Positions 1 through 37,500 of a stretch of 64,000 nucleotides of DNA are shown here, piece after piece. The position numbers and the translations under genes were made by a program. Source of the stretch: Nemopilema nomurai (Eukaryota > Cnidaria > Scyphozoa > Rhizostomeae > Rhizostomatidae); contig ML133457.1 in assembly GCA_003864495.1 (NCBI GenBank), positions 1,984,001-2,048,000 on the forward strand, in the 5' to 3' direction. The notes below the pieces were generated by a model, which ran no database searches, was not told the origin of the DNA, and saw only the letters and a list, made by a program, of their open reading frames with translations. The first letter of the stretch is position 1; every line of letters begins with the position of its first letter.

Positions 1-3000
1 GGAACTGCCTGTACTCAAACGAGGCCATCTCTGTTACCAAGGCTGTGTCTTCTTTATAGCGCCACTTGAGCATCTCCTTCACAACGACATTGAAGCCAGC
101 GACGCTGTTTAGCGGCGGAGTAGTGAACATCGTTCCTTCGTCTTTATTGAAACCTATCATTAACTCGACGTCCAGAATTGGCAATTGGTTTGCCAGGCTT
201 TGGAGATAGGGGTAGCCAGTAATCAACTTTCCGTCAACTGTTGGCGCCACCATGGAGTACGATTTCAAGGTGATTTGCCTCAGGAGGATTTCCTTCCCAG
301 ACTTACTCCGCAAACAGGCCGCCATCTTAGACTGGCTGCACCCCAGGCCTCTTGCAAAGTTCAAGGCCATGGTACCGTTCTGCTTCTGATACACAGCCCA
401 GTAGGCCAATGCGGATCCACTTTGGGCGATGGCGCGCGTAAACAACCCTTTGGCCAATGGTGACAGCAGCAAAAGTGAGACACTACCGGCACCTGCGCTT
501 TCCCCAAATATTGTCACTTTGCTTGGATCGCCCCCAAAGTCGGAGATGTGTGCCTTGACCCACTTCAACGCGAGAATCTGGTCCTGCAGTCCGTAGTTTC
601 CGGTTAATTCCGAGTCCGGCATGCTGTAGAACCCGAGGATACCGAGCCGGTAGTTGATTGTGACAACAACAACATCATGAAGTGCTGCTAATACTCCGCC
701 ATTGTAATAGTATCCCTGACCAATTATGTATCCTCCACCATGAATGAATACCTTCAAAATTAATTTACAAAATAGAAAAATGATGTAAATTATTCCACCA
801 GTGCTCACTTCAGAATTACATTAAGTACTGGTTAGGGGGCCATCTTCTTGCCGTCCTATTCTATTTGGCAAAAAATCAGATCATTTAAATGTGTTTGCAA
901 AATTCCTGACGTCAAATTACATTTATAATTAAAAATTGCACAATGTGCCTGCTGCTTTATTGCAAAACAAGTAGCATTTCTATCTTTTGTGGTTCTCTTT
1001 CGCCAATCCCTTGGAACTGCCAGGAGCCCAGTAACTGTATACAGAAGATAATCTGAAGTAAAAATCTGAAGTTAAAATCTAAAGTGAAAATCTGAAGTAA
1101 AAATCTGAAGTAAAAACCTGAAGTAAAAATCTGAAGTAAAATCTGAAGTAAAAATCTGAAGTAAAAATCTGAAAAAACCTACTCGGGTCAGCACGAACTG
1201 ACACAATTGTCTGTCAGAAATTTCATTTTCGCCAAAGAACTCTATTTTAGCTTACGTTAAATTTTTGTTTCAAGTTTTGTTCCCATTTACAAAGCTATCT
1301 GAATTTAAGCTCTTACTCTCCAGGCGAGAATGAGAAATTCACTGCTGACATTAAAGGGGATGCCACATTTCTGATACCCAGTTGCAGACAAACACCAAAT
1401 CTACGAAATTCTCACCATCACATTCTTGCTACTTGCGCTCCTTCTTTTGAAAACGTTCAGGTAGAGACAATCCTCTTGCCCGGTGATTTTTCCCCCGGAA
1501 AGTTCCGATTGCATGCAGCTGATTTTACTTCCATTTTTCGTTCCAGTCCAAGGCTCTACCATCTGTGGTGGTGCAAATCTCAGATTGCCAACGGGAGGTT
1601 TCGCAAATGGCACACCCCAAAATGTATCGATGGTACTGCCATTCAAAACTGTTGTTGTGCCTAACAAAGAACACCAGTTGATTATAACATCCCAAGGGTG
1701 GGTTCAAAAGACAATGTCAAAGTGCAAAGTTCAAAATGCGGTCAAAATATGAAAAGTGCTTTGATTGAAACCGTCACCATGCTTTCTACATAGCCTTGAA
1801 GAATATTCTTACCCTTCCCCCGGGTTCGCTGGCCTTGTGTTGCCAAGCCTGGGGCCTAAACGGTCGAGAAGGGGGGGCTACTACGAATTGCGGGCATAGA
1901 TTGGGAGTTTCCCTACTTTTGCGCGGATGTGCGGATTTCATAAGAAATGTTGATTCAAGTTTCTTTTCATTTTACGAAAGCAAACGGAAATAGCAATTAG
2001 TTACAGCCAGGGATGTACCTTGGCGATTTAGAGTCTAACAGATTCACTCTCATGTCACATGTCACGCATGCGCCCTTTATAAATAGTCACATGACATTTA
2101 AAGGCATTGAGTCATGGTAAATTGCGGTTTTCCACGAGCTGTTGTCTGTTTTCATGTGATAAATTGGCTTTCATGTGATCAGACATCAACTGCAAAGTTA
2201 AGCATCATGTGTGTTGTTTGCTTGACAGCCAATAAGAATAACGGAGCTATCATAATGACTCAGCAATTTTTTTGCAATTTGGGTATACACTTTTCATTTA
2301 TCATGACTCAATACCTTCAACTGAAAAAATTGTAAATATAGATTTAATCAAAAGAGTTTTTAGTTGATTCGATTCATGAAAGGTAATCACGCAAGAGTGC
2401 GTAATTATCTGCTTCACGTGCTACCATTCGGTGTTATGAATCGCCTCTTACAGGAATAGAGGGGGAAGTGGTGTAAACGAGTAAATTCACAGACCAAAAT
2501 TCAACTCTTGCTAGTCAATGTATAACTCATTTTACAGTTATAGATTTTAACAGTTTTGTCAATATGATCTTGTCAATTACAAGCAAATGAGATCCTCCCA
2601 TGTGCGCTATCCCTTATGTTCCCTACCTCAAATTGTCCTTGAAATATGCTATCATATATATACTATATAAAGTTAAAATACGCATCTACCGACAGTTCAT
2701 AACATTTATCGATCATCAATAGAATTTGCCAACAAACTTTCCAAAAATGGAGGTCTACCACCCTTGCTAGATACGCCGTTGGTTGCAGTGGGTTTAATTA
2801 CCGTCAACAAAAGACTGAGCTACAGCGTAATTTTCGGTTGGAGTTACTCTGCAAATTCTGCCTGCATTGAACATTGCATCCTGCTTTCGTTCGTTAAATT
2901 CGATTCTCTTTCCGGATACGTACCTCTTACACTGCCCAGCCCTTTGATGTTGATGACTGTGCATTCTGTGACTGCGAGATAATGCAAAACCAATGCCAGA

Positions 3001-3035
3001 AAAGGCACTGACAACAGCTTAGCGTGCCGAGTCAT
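1..3035 (-). CDS. Type-B carboxylesterase/cholinesterase-like protein CE1 (3' end outside window)
   Basis: Secreted or membrane-bound alpha/beta-hydrolase expected to cleave carboxylic esters; substrate unknown. Predicted exons on the minus strand: 3035-2924, 1660-1416, 751-1, with matching phases (G|GC, then phase 0) and AG/GT borders; about 369 codons are present. The ATG at 3035 opens a signal peptide with hydrophobic core LLSVPFLALVLHYLA. Visible family marks: [27 protein letters not shown], the oxyanion-hole HGGGY at the start of exon 3, the nucleophile elbow GESAGAG (catalytic Ser), and NKDEG carrying the catalytic acid Glu. The catalytic His lies beyond position 1. The frame is open throughout. 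It lies just downstream of its paralogue CE2 in the same direction and shares its exon structure. Family assignment is secure; the exact enzyme is not. Confidence 0.88.
1046..1170. repeat. Short tandem repeat, about 12-13 bp unit (AAAATCTGAAGTA)
   Basis: About nine imperfect copies of a unit reading AAAATCTGAAGTA lie in intron 2 of the CE1 esterase gene. No coding or splice role is apparent. Confidence 0.85.
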
Positions 3036-3652
3036 CTTGAAAACCGCAGCTCCGAACAATTCGGTTAATTGTTTGCCAAGGTATCAATGTTTGAGGAAAG
3101 CTATTTACCTGGTTACTCCAGGTTATCGACGCAACAAATGGACTGATGAATATCTGGACCGTTTGGTCAGCAAATATAGACACATCGCAACCGATTTTCA
3201 CTTCCGTAACAATACTTCCGCCAGCTTGACTACATCGAAATCATGCGGAACAGATCCAGGGGGTTGTCAAAGGTCCTAGGCCATTGTCTGATCTGTAGAC
3301 TCGAGTTCCCAAGTGGCTACGTACTGAATTCATAATAGGTGCTCCTCAAAACACTTCTAGTACTTCTACTGAAATGCAAATGATCAATTGTTTTAATAAT
3401 TTCCCGCGGGATAGTGACGGATTTCTGTTTTGTACATCAGCAAAAGTCAAATTTCCTTGAAGCGGTGCCGTGTATGTTTCCGTAAGTCATCTACTAGTAA
3501 AAGCCCACACAATTTAATTTGGATAATATCATCAGAATTTAAACTTTTATTTTTTTTAAAGAGTCCTACAAATGATTTATATTAATGTATCTTGATGGAG
3601 GTCAACATCTTCTGAATGAGCACTAATAAACTCAAGCGTAATGCAAGTCAAT

Positions 3653-4059
3653 GCATTTACACACTTTTTTATAAGGAACCACTTTATAAGGAACCTACAT
3701 GTAGAAGGCCGAAATATATAAAGAACTTATACTACTGAAAACGAAATCACTAAGGAACTTTTCGATTTGAAATTTTTTTATAACTGCAAGCATCAAGAGC
3801 TAAAAAGCCGGTTCCATTCATTTGCAGCCAATACTCGCATAGATTGTTTGCTATTCGTGTGTCAAGTGCTTTATTGAGTAGTTTCCGCATACTCTATCTC
3901 GCTCCCCTCTCTATTAAGTGTTAAGGCTTATTGATGTGCAGGAAAAATTAAGGAACTTTTAAGGAGCTTTTGGTACTAAAATCTGATGACTTGAGGTCTA
4001 CGAATAAGGAACTTTTGGAACTAGGCCTTGTGGTAGGTTCCTTATAAAAAAAGCATTTA
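3653..4059. mobile_element. MITE-like element with inverted ends
   Basis: The left end reads TTTTTTATAAGGAACC (from 3665) and the right end is its reverse complement, GGTTCCTTATAAAAAAA (4036-4052). GCATTTA occurs outside both ends (3653-3659 and 4053-4059), like a target-site duplication, although five extra bases (CACAC) separate it from the left inverted repeat. The interior repeats AAGGAAC several times and has no open frame. This fits a non-autonomous DNA transposon of about 390 bp; the superfamily is not assigned. Confidence 0.55.
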
Positions 4060-5225
4060 TACCATCAAAAAGGAGATATAAAACAATTTCTCCAAGGTAG
4101 CATTTAATCATAGTATTTTGATTTAATATGGGCAGTCAAAACTTACATTAAGATGATATAAGGGAGGAAAATAAGGTAGAACCTAATTGTTTATAACTCT
4201 AGTGTTTTTACCAGATACGTTGTGCAGATAATTTTGGTTTTCTAAGGAAAATTTCTTAGAAGACTTAACACGACATATTCTTTGTAGAATTAACGTTCCT
4301 TTGTGACAATTATTCGTGGCATTTCGACAGTGTGCCATTTAACCACAAGGAAAGCTTTTGTTTTCAATAGAATGAACTCCTACTTGCATTGCATAGTTTC
4401 CCTTAGAATAAATTCCTCTAATGACAGTTGTTTTTCATAACTCAATGCCATACTGGTTCGGAATTATAGAATGTCCTTGTATGTTCGGCTCTATTGCCAA
4501 GAACAGTTGGTCAAATTGTTATGATTGCTGGATACATGGGTGCCATAGAATCGTTAAATACCAACCATGCCATGGAGATACGCTCCACTTAGGAGCACTA
4601 TAGGAAACACTACGGCTAAAATATATTGCATTATGTCGTATATCTTCAGTCGGCTCCGTATAGATCTCAGGAAAAGTGTGAATATATCAGAGTATGACAT
4701 TATGCGGATTTGAGTAAAATGTAACTGACAGGAAACCAATTTTGTGGCCCCATCTTGGTGCATGGATGATTTTCAAGCATTCTAACAATAACGCTCAATA
4801 CCTTCTAATTGCCTTGAAATGTGATTTCAATGCCAGAAATCGCTTGTGGTAATGTGTTGAGCTTGCAACCAGCTTTTTTGTGTACGAAGAATTGAGTACA
4901 CTATGTAGTGTGTCGAGGGGAACGTTCATTACGAAGTCAATGATGCAAAAAAGTATTGTATCGGCTTTTTGCAAAAACAATCAATCCTTTGTAAAAGCAG
5001 ATGCGGATATTGTGGCAATAAAAGCTTTGATTGGCGAAACACAAGTGGCATTTTAATGTGGAATATATTAGGGAAATCGTGTTGACTGGAAATTTGTGAT
5101 TCTACGCACTGGGAAAAGCTTCTAGAAACAATAACTAGAACAACTTCTACTGATAATGCGTATGCGTAGAATAGCATTTGGAACGCCCTGTGTTCAATGG
5201 GCGTAGCGGATGCTATGAAACTGCC

Positions 5226-5509
5226 GATAAAGCATCAACAGAGTAACGGCATTCTTCGTACACAGCGACAGGATACCTATGTTTGGAATTGGATCTAAAG
5301 CGATCCCAAACGGGTACGGATAGCAGATCCCAATAGCACTTCCACGTTCTACATTACCTCTTGCAAAATGGCGCACAAAGCTTCAACCTCGATTGGGCTA
5401 GAACAATAGGAGTCCGCACTCTAGTGTTTTAATTATCCTATCTCTATGTGATAAAGTATCAACAGTGTAACGGCATTCTTCGTACACAGCGACAGGATAC
5501 CTATGTTTG
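5226..5509. repeat. 60-bp direct duplication (5226-5285 and 5450-5509)
   Basis: Two copies of a 60-bp segment containing CGTACACAGCGACAGGATAC differ at only two positions and are 224 bp apart. The sequence between them is not repeated. Confidence 0.85.
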
Positions 5510-5880
5510 TTTTGTTTATGACGCAGATTGAAGATCGAGAAATATTTGCCAAGGCTAGCATATGATTCATAGCAAACTTCATCTGGTGATACAAAAACTT
5601 TCTGCTTCGTGGGCTTCAGATGAAATCTATCTTTGGTTATGGATATGGCAAAAAATGAGCGGGAATAGCGAAATCAGCCTCCTTCGCAACGGCCCAGCCA
5701 CGATCGAAATCCGCGCCAGATCTGCTCGACTAAATATAGGGGAAGAGTTATTGTTCATTTTCTTGTGGAAGATCTCTAATTAAAAAGAGCACAAAAGGTA
5801 AATATTCACACTCAAGCGCCAGTCGTTCGGTATCGAAGTAATTCATGCATCATAGAAACAACTTTTATCGCTTTGCTCTA

Positions 5881-5960
5881 AATCCGCAACAGGTTCGCTT
5901 ATAGAAAGATTAAACAGAATTGGACCCATATGACAGCTTTGAGGAACACCACTTGTATAA
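5881..5960 (-). mobile_element. Non-LTR retrotransposon reverse-transcriptase relic
   Basis: Read on the minus strand, this segment gives TSGVPQSCHMGPILFNLSIS. That matches the conserved reverse-transcriptase block usually written SGVPQGSxLGPxLFxxYIND of LINE-type elements. The surrounding frame is interrupted and no other domain was seen, so this is a short dead fragment. The basis is motif recognition only. Confidence 0.6.
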
Positions 5961-6206
5961 AGTGAATACGTGAGTACTTTTTCATCTTACTCTGCATTAC
6001 TTAGTTACCTGTGAATTAGTAACATGCAATTGCAAGCGAGTCAAGAGATCTATCATCGCTTCAAAAACTTTTAAGTCAAAACGTGCAGTGTATCGAATAA
6101 AGAACGCAACACGCTTATATATAAAAGTGTGCTGAAATTAATTTTACAAGTTAAATGGTACTTCTTATGGTCCTTTACAATGGTACGTTTTACTGGCACT
6201 TTTATC

Positions 6207-11651
<5,445 letters not shown>

Positions 11652-13230
11652 CGCAAAATACGAGACTGCTTCAACCTTCAACTTTGGATACCTCCAAGCT
11701 TTTGCAATGCGATACAACGCCGCCGCTTTTGAACGTAGAAGTCGGAAGTGGTGAGCCAGCCGTCTCAACTGTTCGTTTGTTGAACGATGCGGCAATCGTT
11801 CGTTTGAGGTAACTTGACTTTAGAAATCCTACTCTGTCGTCTTCATATTTCAAACAGCGAGGGCCTGCATTGACGTTAATTGTTTCACAGCCAATGGCAA
11901 TATGTTACTGTTGATATAGTTCCATTGTTAGTGGCGTAGCTACGATTTGGCGATTGAGGGGCGAATGTCGGTCAAATTCCGACAATATTCCGACGAAATT
12001 TAATGATGTTGACAAATTTTCTGACCAAAACCTTTGAAGTTTGGTGGTTGCCCCCATTTATATGTCGAATCAAAGGAACGTAGAATTGAGTGATTTTATG
12101 AAGTGTATGAATATGCGCGTGAAGCTCTATCAATAACAGTTAAAAATTGACTTGATTTTCTTCTAAGGTTCAAACGTGAAAAATATATCTATTGATGAAA
12201 TTTTTCACGTGGTAAATTTTCCGACAAATTTTCCGACAAGCAGCTGGAAAAGCTGCTTGTTAAAAAACGCATAAGAATAAAACGGGTAAATTGGAAAATT
12301 ATAGCCCCATTAAATGGACAATAGTTCAATATAGAATTCAAATAAATCATCTTTGCCTTAACTTGCTCCTAATAACTTACTCCCAATAACTTGCTCCAAA
12401 TTTGATTTTTGAAAGGCAAAGCAAAACCTGTACTAACGAAGCAAGCATTCGAGTAATTTCATCGCCACTTCAGCGTTTCTGCAAGTTTACTGTGCTAGTG
12501 CTATTCGAAGCCAACTTTATTCAGTAATTAGACAATATTAAGCAAGGTGTTTTTGCCCCCAAAATATATATTTCCATGTAGAATGCTCTTGTCAATTGAA
12601 GTAACATCCCCTTCTGTGCTTAATTGCTTACTTGAGTCACAGCTTTCTCTCTCTTAGAGTTTTGCCAAAATTACTTCTTTTTCCAAATAAACCTTAACCA
12701 GGATGAAAAAATTATTTTGCAGGAGCAGTTCTTGTCATAGCCTGCATAATATGATTAGTAAGAGTCTATAAAGTTTTCTCCAAGCACTCATATTTTATTG
12801 TCATTTGCTACAAAAGATTTTTGACTAAATCTTAATTTCTACCAGACTTCAGCCACGTAATAAAAAATTCAAATTCAATTTTACAGAGCAATTCCTCAAG
12901 ATTCCTTGTTGTATCAAGGTTACATTAATGCTTTAAAAGGTATTCCTTTATTCTTAAGAATCTGTTCACTTCCAATTAACGAACTCTTTGATCTTGGAAA
13001 AATTACGAACCCTTGCAATTTTCTACGTACTTGGTTTGTCACTTCTATGATGAAATTAATATGAACAAAAAGGAAAGTGATGAAATAGGAAAGTAATGAG
13101 GTGGGAAAAACGACCACTTCGGACAGTGTCCCTGATATCGTAAAGATCTTTTTGCAGCCGCATGGTCTTCGGTAACCTCTGTCGCTGACCTGTCACTGGG
13201 AAGGAGCATCTTCTTCATAACATTTCCAAA
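11652..13230. other. Divergent intergenic region between CE2 and CTR9
   Basis: This stretch lies between two divergently read genes and must contain both promoters if the models are right. No gene or clear promoter element was identified except the sequence at the CTR9 start. Around 11990-12240 the word CCGACAAATTTTC and close variants recur, perhaps an old repeat. Confidence 0.5.
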
Positions 13231-33264
<20,034 letters not shown>

Positions 33265-33718
33265 TTGACAAGAATAGCTCACGATTTCCTGCGGCAAAGC
33301 CTATGGCCTTTGCGAAGGAGATGGCTGATTGAAATGGACAACCAGTCACCGATATCACCTCGTCTTCTGTCGCATCGCTTGGTCTCGATCGGTCGACAAG
33401 AAGTCATCTGTACAGAGTAGACAGTCTTCTGATCACCAGATGTAGGGCCATCTTGAATATAAGACGCTGGAGAAAGAACTCCAAAGTCTTTACTCTCCAG
33501 TACTAGCCTGATTCCTAGATTTCATGAATCATTCTTTATTTCAGCGTAAACAGATTTTGTAAAAACAAACGTTTTAGAAGATGACAGTATTTTTGTTTAT
33601 TGAAAACCCTCCATTTTTCTTTGGCTTTCGAATATGTAGAGAGAGATACCGATAACTTCCCGCTCTTTAGGAAATTTCACAAGAGACAATGATAGTTTTC
33701 CGCTTTTTTAACTTTAAC

Positions 33719-33724
33719 AATAAA
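33719..33724 (+). terminator. CTR9: Candidate CTR9 polyadenylation signal AATAAA
   Basis: This is an AATAAA hexamer about 455 bases after the CTR9 stop codon. A second AATAAA follows at about 33824. Which one is used cannot be told from the sequence. Confidence 0.4.
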
Positions 33725-34159
33725 GGAATGGGGACTGGACAATACGCTACCTCAAATGCGAAAAGATGGTAATTTTTGCGAAGCATTAGCAGTGATACCA
33801 CTTGTTTCTTGCTTTTTCACTGGAATAAACAGAATCAGTATTTTGTGCACGTGCAAGCATGCTCCAAAGTAACTCTCCTTTTCTTTGCATGCCAAGCGGC
33901 AGTGTTATTGTTGAAAACCTGAGCGACTAGGGAGGTGGAAGTCTCGATTTAGCGTAGGGTTGTTTTATTGAAAAATTTTATTGAGCCTCCGACTTCTCAT
34001 TATAGGTTGCTACCTGCACAAATATTTTAAAATGATGTGCTTGTAAAAGTGAATATAAGGATTCATAACAGTTAGCAATCTTGAAGTCTATATTCTCTAG
34101 AACTATATTATATTTGGCGGCCAAGTCCGTGGCTCTTTCATTGTATCTCTTTCAGCTCT

Positions 34160-34225
34160 CGCAGTTGTCAACTGGGGTTGATGACTATGACGTAGTGCCT
34201 GTTAAAAAAGGATTTGCTTTTAAGG
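34160..34225 (+). other. Orphan exon-like segment
   Basis: After a pyrimidine-rich acceptor (TATCTCTTTCAG) the sequence reads LSQLSTGVDDYDVVPVKKGF, followed by AFK and a possible GTCGGT donor, with a stop shortly after. It could be an unannotated exon, a relic of a lost gene, or chance. No joining partner was found. Confidence 0.25.
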
Positions 34226-34517
34226 TCGGTACCTAGAAATATGCTGGGATGGGGTGCCATTTTAAACAAAGTGGGCCTAAGCAAAAGCAATGTCACAAAA
34301 ACTACCAATCTGGATTGATTTCTAGAATTAATGCTCGAAAATTTGGTCTCTGGCTTTCAAGACACTCCTTATTCATGGTAGCCCTGTGGACATCCGAGGG
34401 TGCGGCGGGAACTGCGAGGCAAGCCAAACAATAAGGACTGGCCTAAGCGGATGAGTTGAAACACGCCTTGTTTACGCGAGAAAACTGCTTCGTTCACACG
34501 CTGCTCTTTAGTGCATC

Positions 34518-37500
34518 ATGGCCAAACGTCGTATAGTAGCAGTGAACTGTGTAAAGAACTGTTTTCTTGTTTGTGCCACTTTTCTATGGGTGAGTAACAG
34601 AAACAATTTTGCGCATAATATGTTTCCCCATCATGGAATGCTATGCACGTAAAAATATGGTTTGTGCCGAAGGGAATTCAGTTTTATCATAATTTGCTTA
34701 ATGACTTTATTGGTAAAGAATATATTGATTTTATAAGAATTTACTTGTGGATAAAAGTCTTCATACATGCTAGACTGAGACCGCGCTCTGGCAAGGGAAA
34801 ATTTGAAGGGAGATAAGTTTGGTTCATCATGTTTGCCAATTTTCAGTGGTCTTCTTATATGAAAAAGAGGAATCCCTGATCTTACGTTATTGACATACAG
34901 CTGATAACCACATTAACACAATTCATTGGTAAAGTGAATTAATTTCGTTATTTGTGATTTGGTCCCAAATATATCCTTATTCCTTGATTATAACTCTTAA
35001 TTTCGTGAAACAGTCTTATCACATTGTGCATATTGGAAATTTTGTCCGTTGCCAAAGCTCTCCATGAATAACAGCTTTACGCCATTGAATCATACTTGTC
35101 CAATAAAAATCTTCAAATATAGCAAAAGTGTAAGTGATGAGTTGTCAGGAGATATTCCTTGCTGCATCATGCATGCCAATTGTCTATCAGATAATAACGT
35201 AAAACTAATGTTGTAATATTCACCTTTTTATATTACTTTATATTCATATTCTTATTACTGATTGTATTAAACAACTTGAGAATGACATAACTGAATCAAA
35301 GGTTTTTATGTTAAAGGCAAAAATTTTCCTAGAATCCAAAGCTTACTTTCTACCAACTAAATATATGTTGGCGTTCATAAAGTTAGCTAGCTTACCATAT
35401 TTATGATGGTAGCCATGAGTAGTTAAATCTGATGGATTTCACTTCAATTTCATCTCTTGAGTAGCCCTTAATTCAGTCATCTGGAATTAGTTGAAGCATA
35501 CTAGGCATGTGTGAGGTTTTTGATGGTGTTGAATGGAACTAACCACCCTACCACACATTGTGCCATGGCTCAGGACAAGACAGGACATTCCTTGACATTT
35601 GATATCCGATATGAGACTAGAAGTTTGTGATTTGTGTGAAGTTTGCTTGGATGACAAACACTTTGATATTTAAATTCAATAGCAAATAATATCAGTATTG
35701 ACAAATATCATTAGAAATGTTTGTTTTCATCTGTTTTAGCTGACAGCAGCAGGAATATTTGGAGTTGGTATTTGGACATTGACTGCAAAAAATGATTATG
35801 AGGCATTGCTTGGCAGTGTTATGTATGTGACTTCTGCTGGTATGATGATTGCGGCTGGGATTTTTGCGATGTTTGTCTGTATATTTGGCATTATTGGTGC
35901 AATTAGAGACAGCAGATTCATGATTCTTGGGGTATGATGTTTTGAATTTATTCACTGTGAAAGTTGCTAGACAATTATCATCTTTTATTGAACCCCTTAG
36001 TTTTTTGAATCCCCCAAGTCCCAAATTAGGCCTTGAGCATGATATTGATAAATTCTAGCTTTGCCTCTAGTTAATGATTAATGCTACAAGATTCATTTGT
36101 TTATATAAATATGCAAGAAACATTTGTTTGCTGATGATGAGTAGTTATTTTAGAAAAATGTCTACTTTAATGCCATTGGTGTTAGATCTTACTAATAGTT
36201 GTCATTATTTTTACTGACAGCACTGCGGCATAATAAATATTTAAAGTACTTTCAATGATCAACTGATTTCTTATGTATATATGGTAGTTTTAATAATTCT
36301 AACCTAGGATGATGAGTATTGATATCTTTTTTAGCATTTTAAATAAATTTATTTGCAAGGTTGACTTATTTGCAGAGTATTCATCTTTTAGTTCTTTGTC
36401 ATGATCACCATTGTGTTCTGCATGGAACTGGTTGCTGGAATCCTTGCTTATGTCTATAGAGGAGAGGTATTTATTTCCTTTTCAGTCTACTTTACTTCAA
36501 ATCAATTTATAGTCATACATTTGTTTTTACATGTTTTAAATTTTTTTTATCAAGCTCTCAACTGTTAACCTGCTCTTCATAAGTGAACACAAGATCATGA
36601 AATTCCTTTTCAAAGTAGAGGCTTCTACAAGTTTCCAAAGTTTTAGAGCTCTCTTGGAATGGGAATTGTCCTCAAATTACATAGGAATCCTTTGAGTGCC
36701 TTCAGACCAGATGCTGTGATATACTTACACAACACAGAGTGATGTTCGGACTTTGTTTTTGGTGATAACCTGTTCAGACAGTAAGCTTGTTTTGCCAAGA
36801 TGGCCAGAAGAACTCACCCTCAATTTGATACTTTACATCTCAAAATTTGTCTGGAATCCTTTACATAACTAATAAAAAATTGCAGTTTCTCAGACCAATT
36901 TTCTGAATTAACTCTCTACACTACTGTACTGTTTTGGATATCTTGGGCCCCAAATAGCTTTTCCTTTGTTTCAAGAGATGAGAAACTCAGAGAATATTCA
37001 TGTTCTTGACCACATTCTTCTGTAACAATTTCTGATAACAAGTATTTCTTTGCCTTTGTCCGCCAACATCCGCTGCCAAGTTTTGTCAATCTGATGGCCC
37101 ACATTTTTTTTCTTCTGTAGTGATTTATTGATAGCGGCTTCCAGCAAGCTATTATTGCTGTCAGCCTGAATGTACCCCTTATCTCAATTGCTGAATGATG
37201 AAATAAGCTTCTGCAAACTGTTAATTCCTGGAATCATAATTCTTCTGTCTGAAATAGTATTTCTGTTTTGTTTCCTATCTTTTATATCAGTTTTTTTAAT
37301 GTTGTATAATTTTCTTATTTGATTAGCTATTGTTAACAGCTAATACCTTGTCCCGATATGTTGCCCCAAAACTCAGGAGGAAGAAATGTCATAATCCATT
37401 TGACAACCCTTTCATTGTTATAATCTTTTCTCTGTTCAAACCTCTAAGAGACAATTGCTATTCAGGTATAGCAAAGTTGTCCTGAATTACAAAATAATCA

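Larger units (their letters stand above)
3036..6206. other. Intergenic region between the two esterase genes
   Basis: No gene is supported here. It should hold the CE1 promoter (near 3035) and the CE2 3' end (near 6207). It contains an inverted-repeat element at 3660-4052, a 60-bp direct duplication at 5226/5450 and a reverse-transcriptase relic at 5881-5960. The remainder is AT-rich with only short, non-conserved open frames. Confidence 0.6.
33265..34517. other. CTR9-to-tetraspanin intergenic region
   Basis: It contains the CTR9 3' UTR and presumably the tetraspanin promoter. One exon-like segment at 34160-34225 is described separately. No other gene is supported. Confidence 0.5.
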
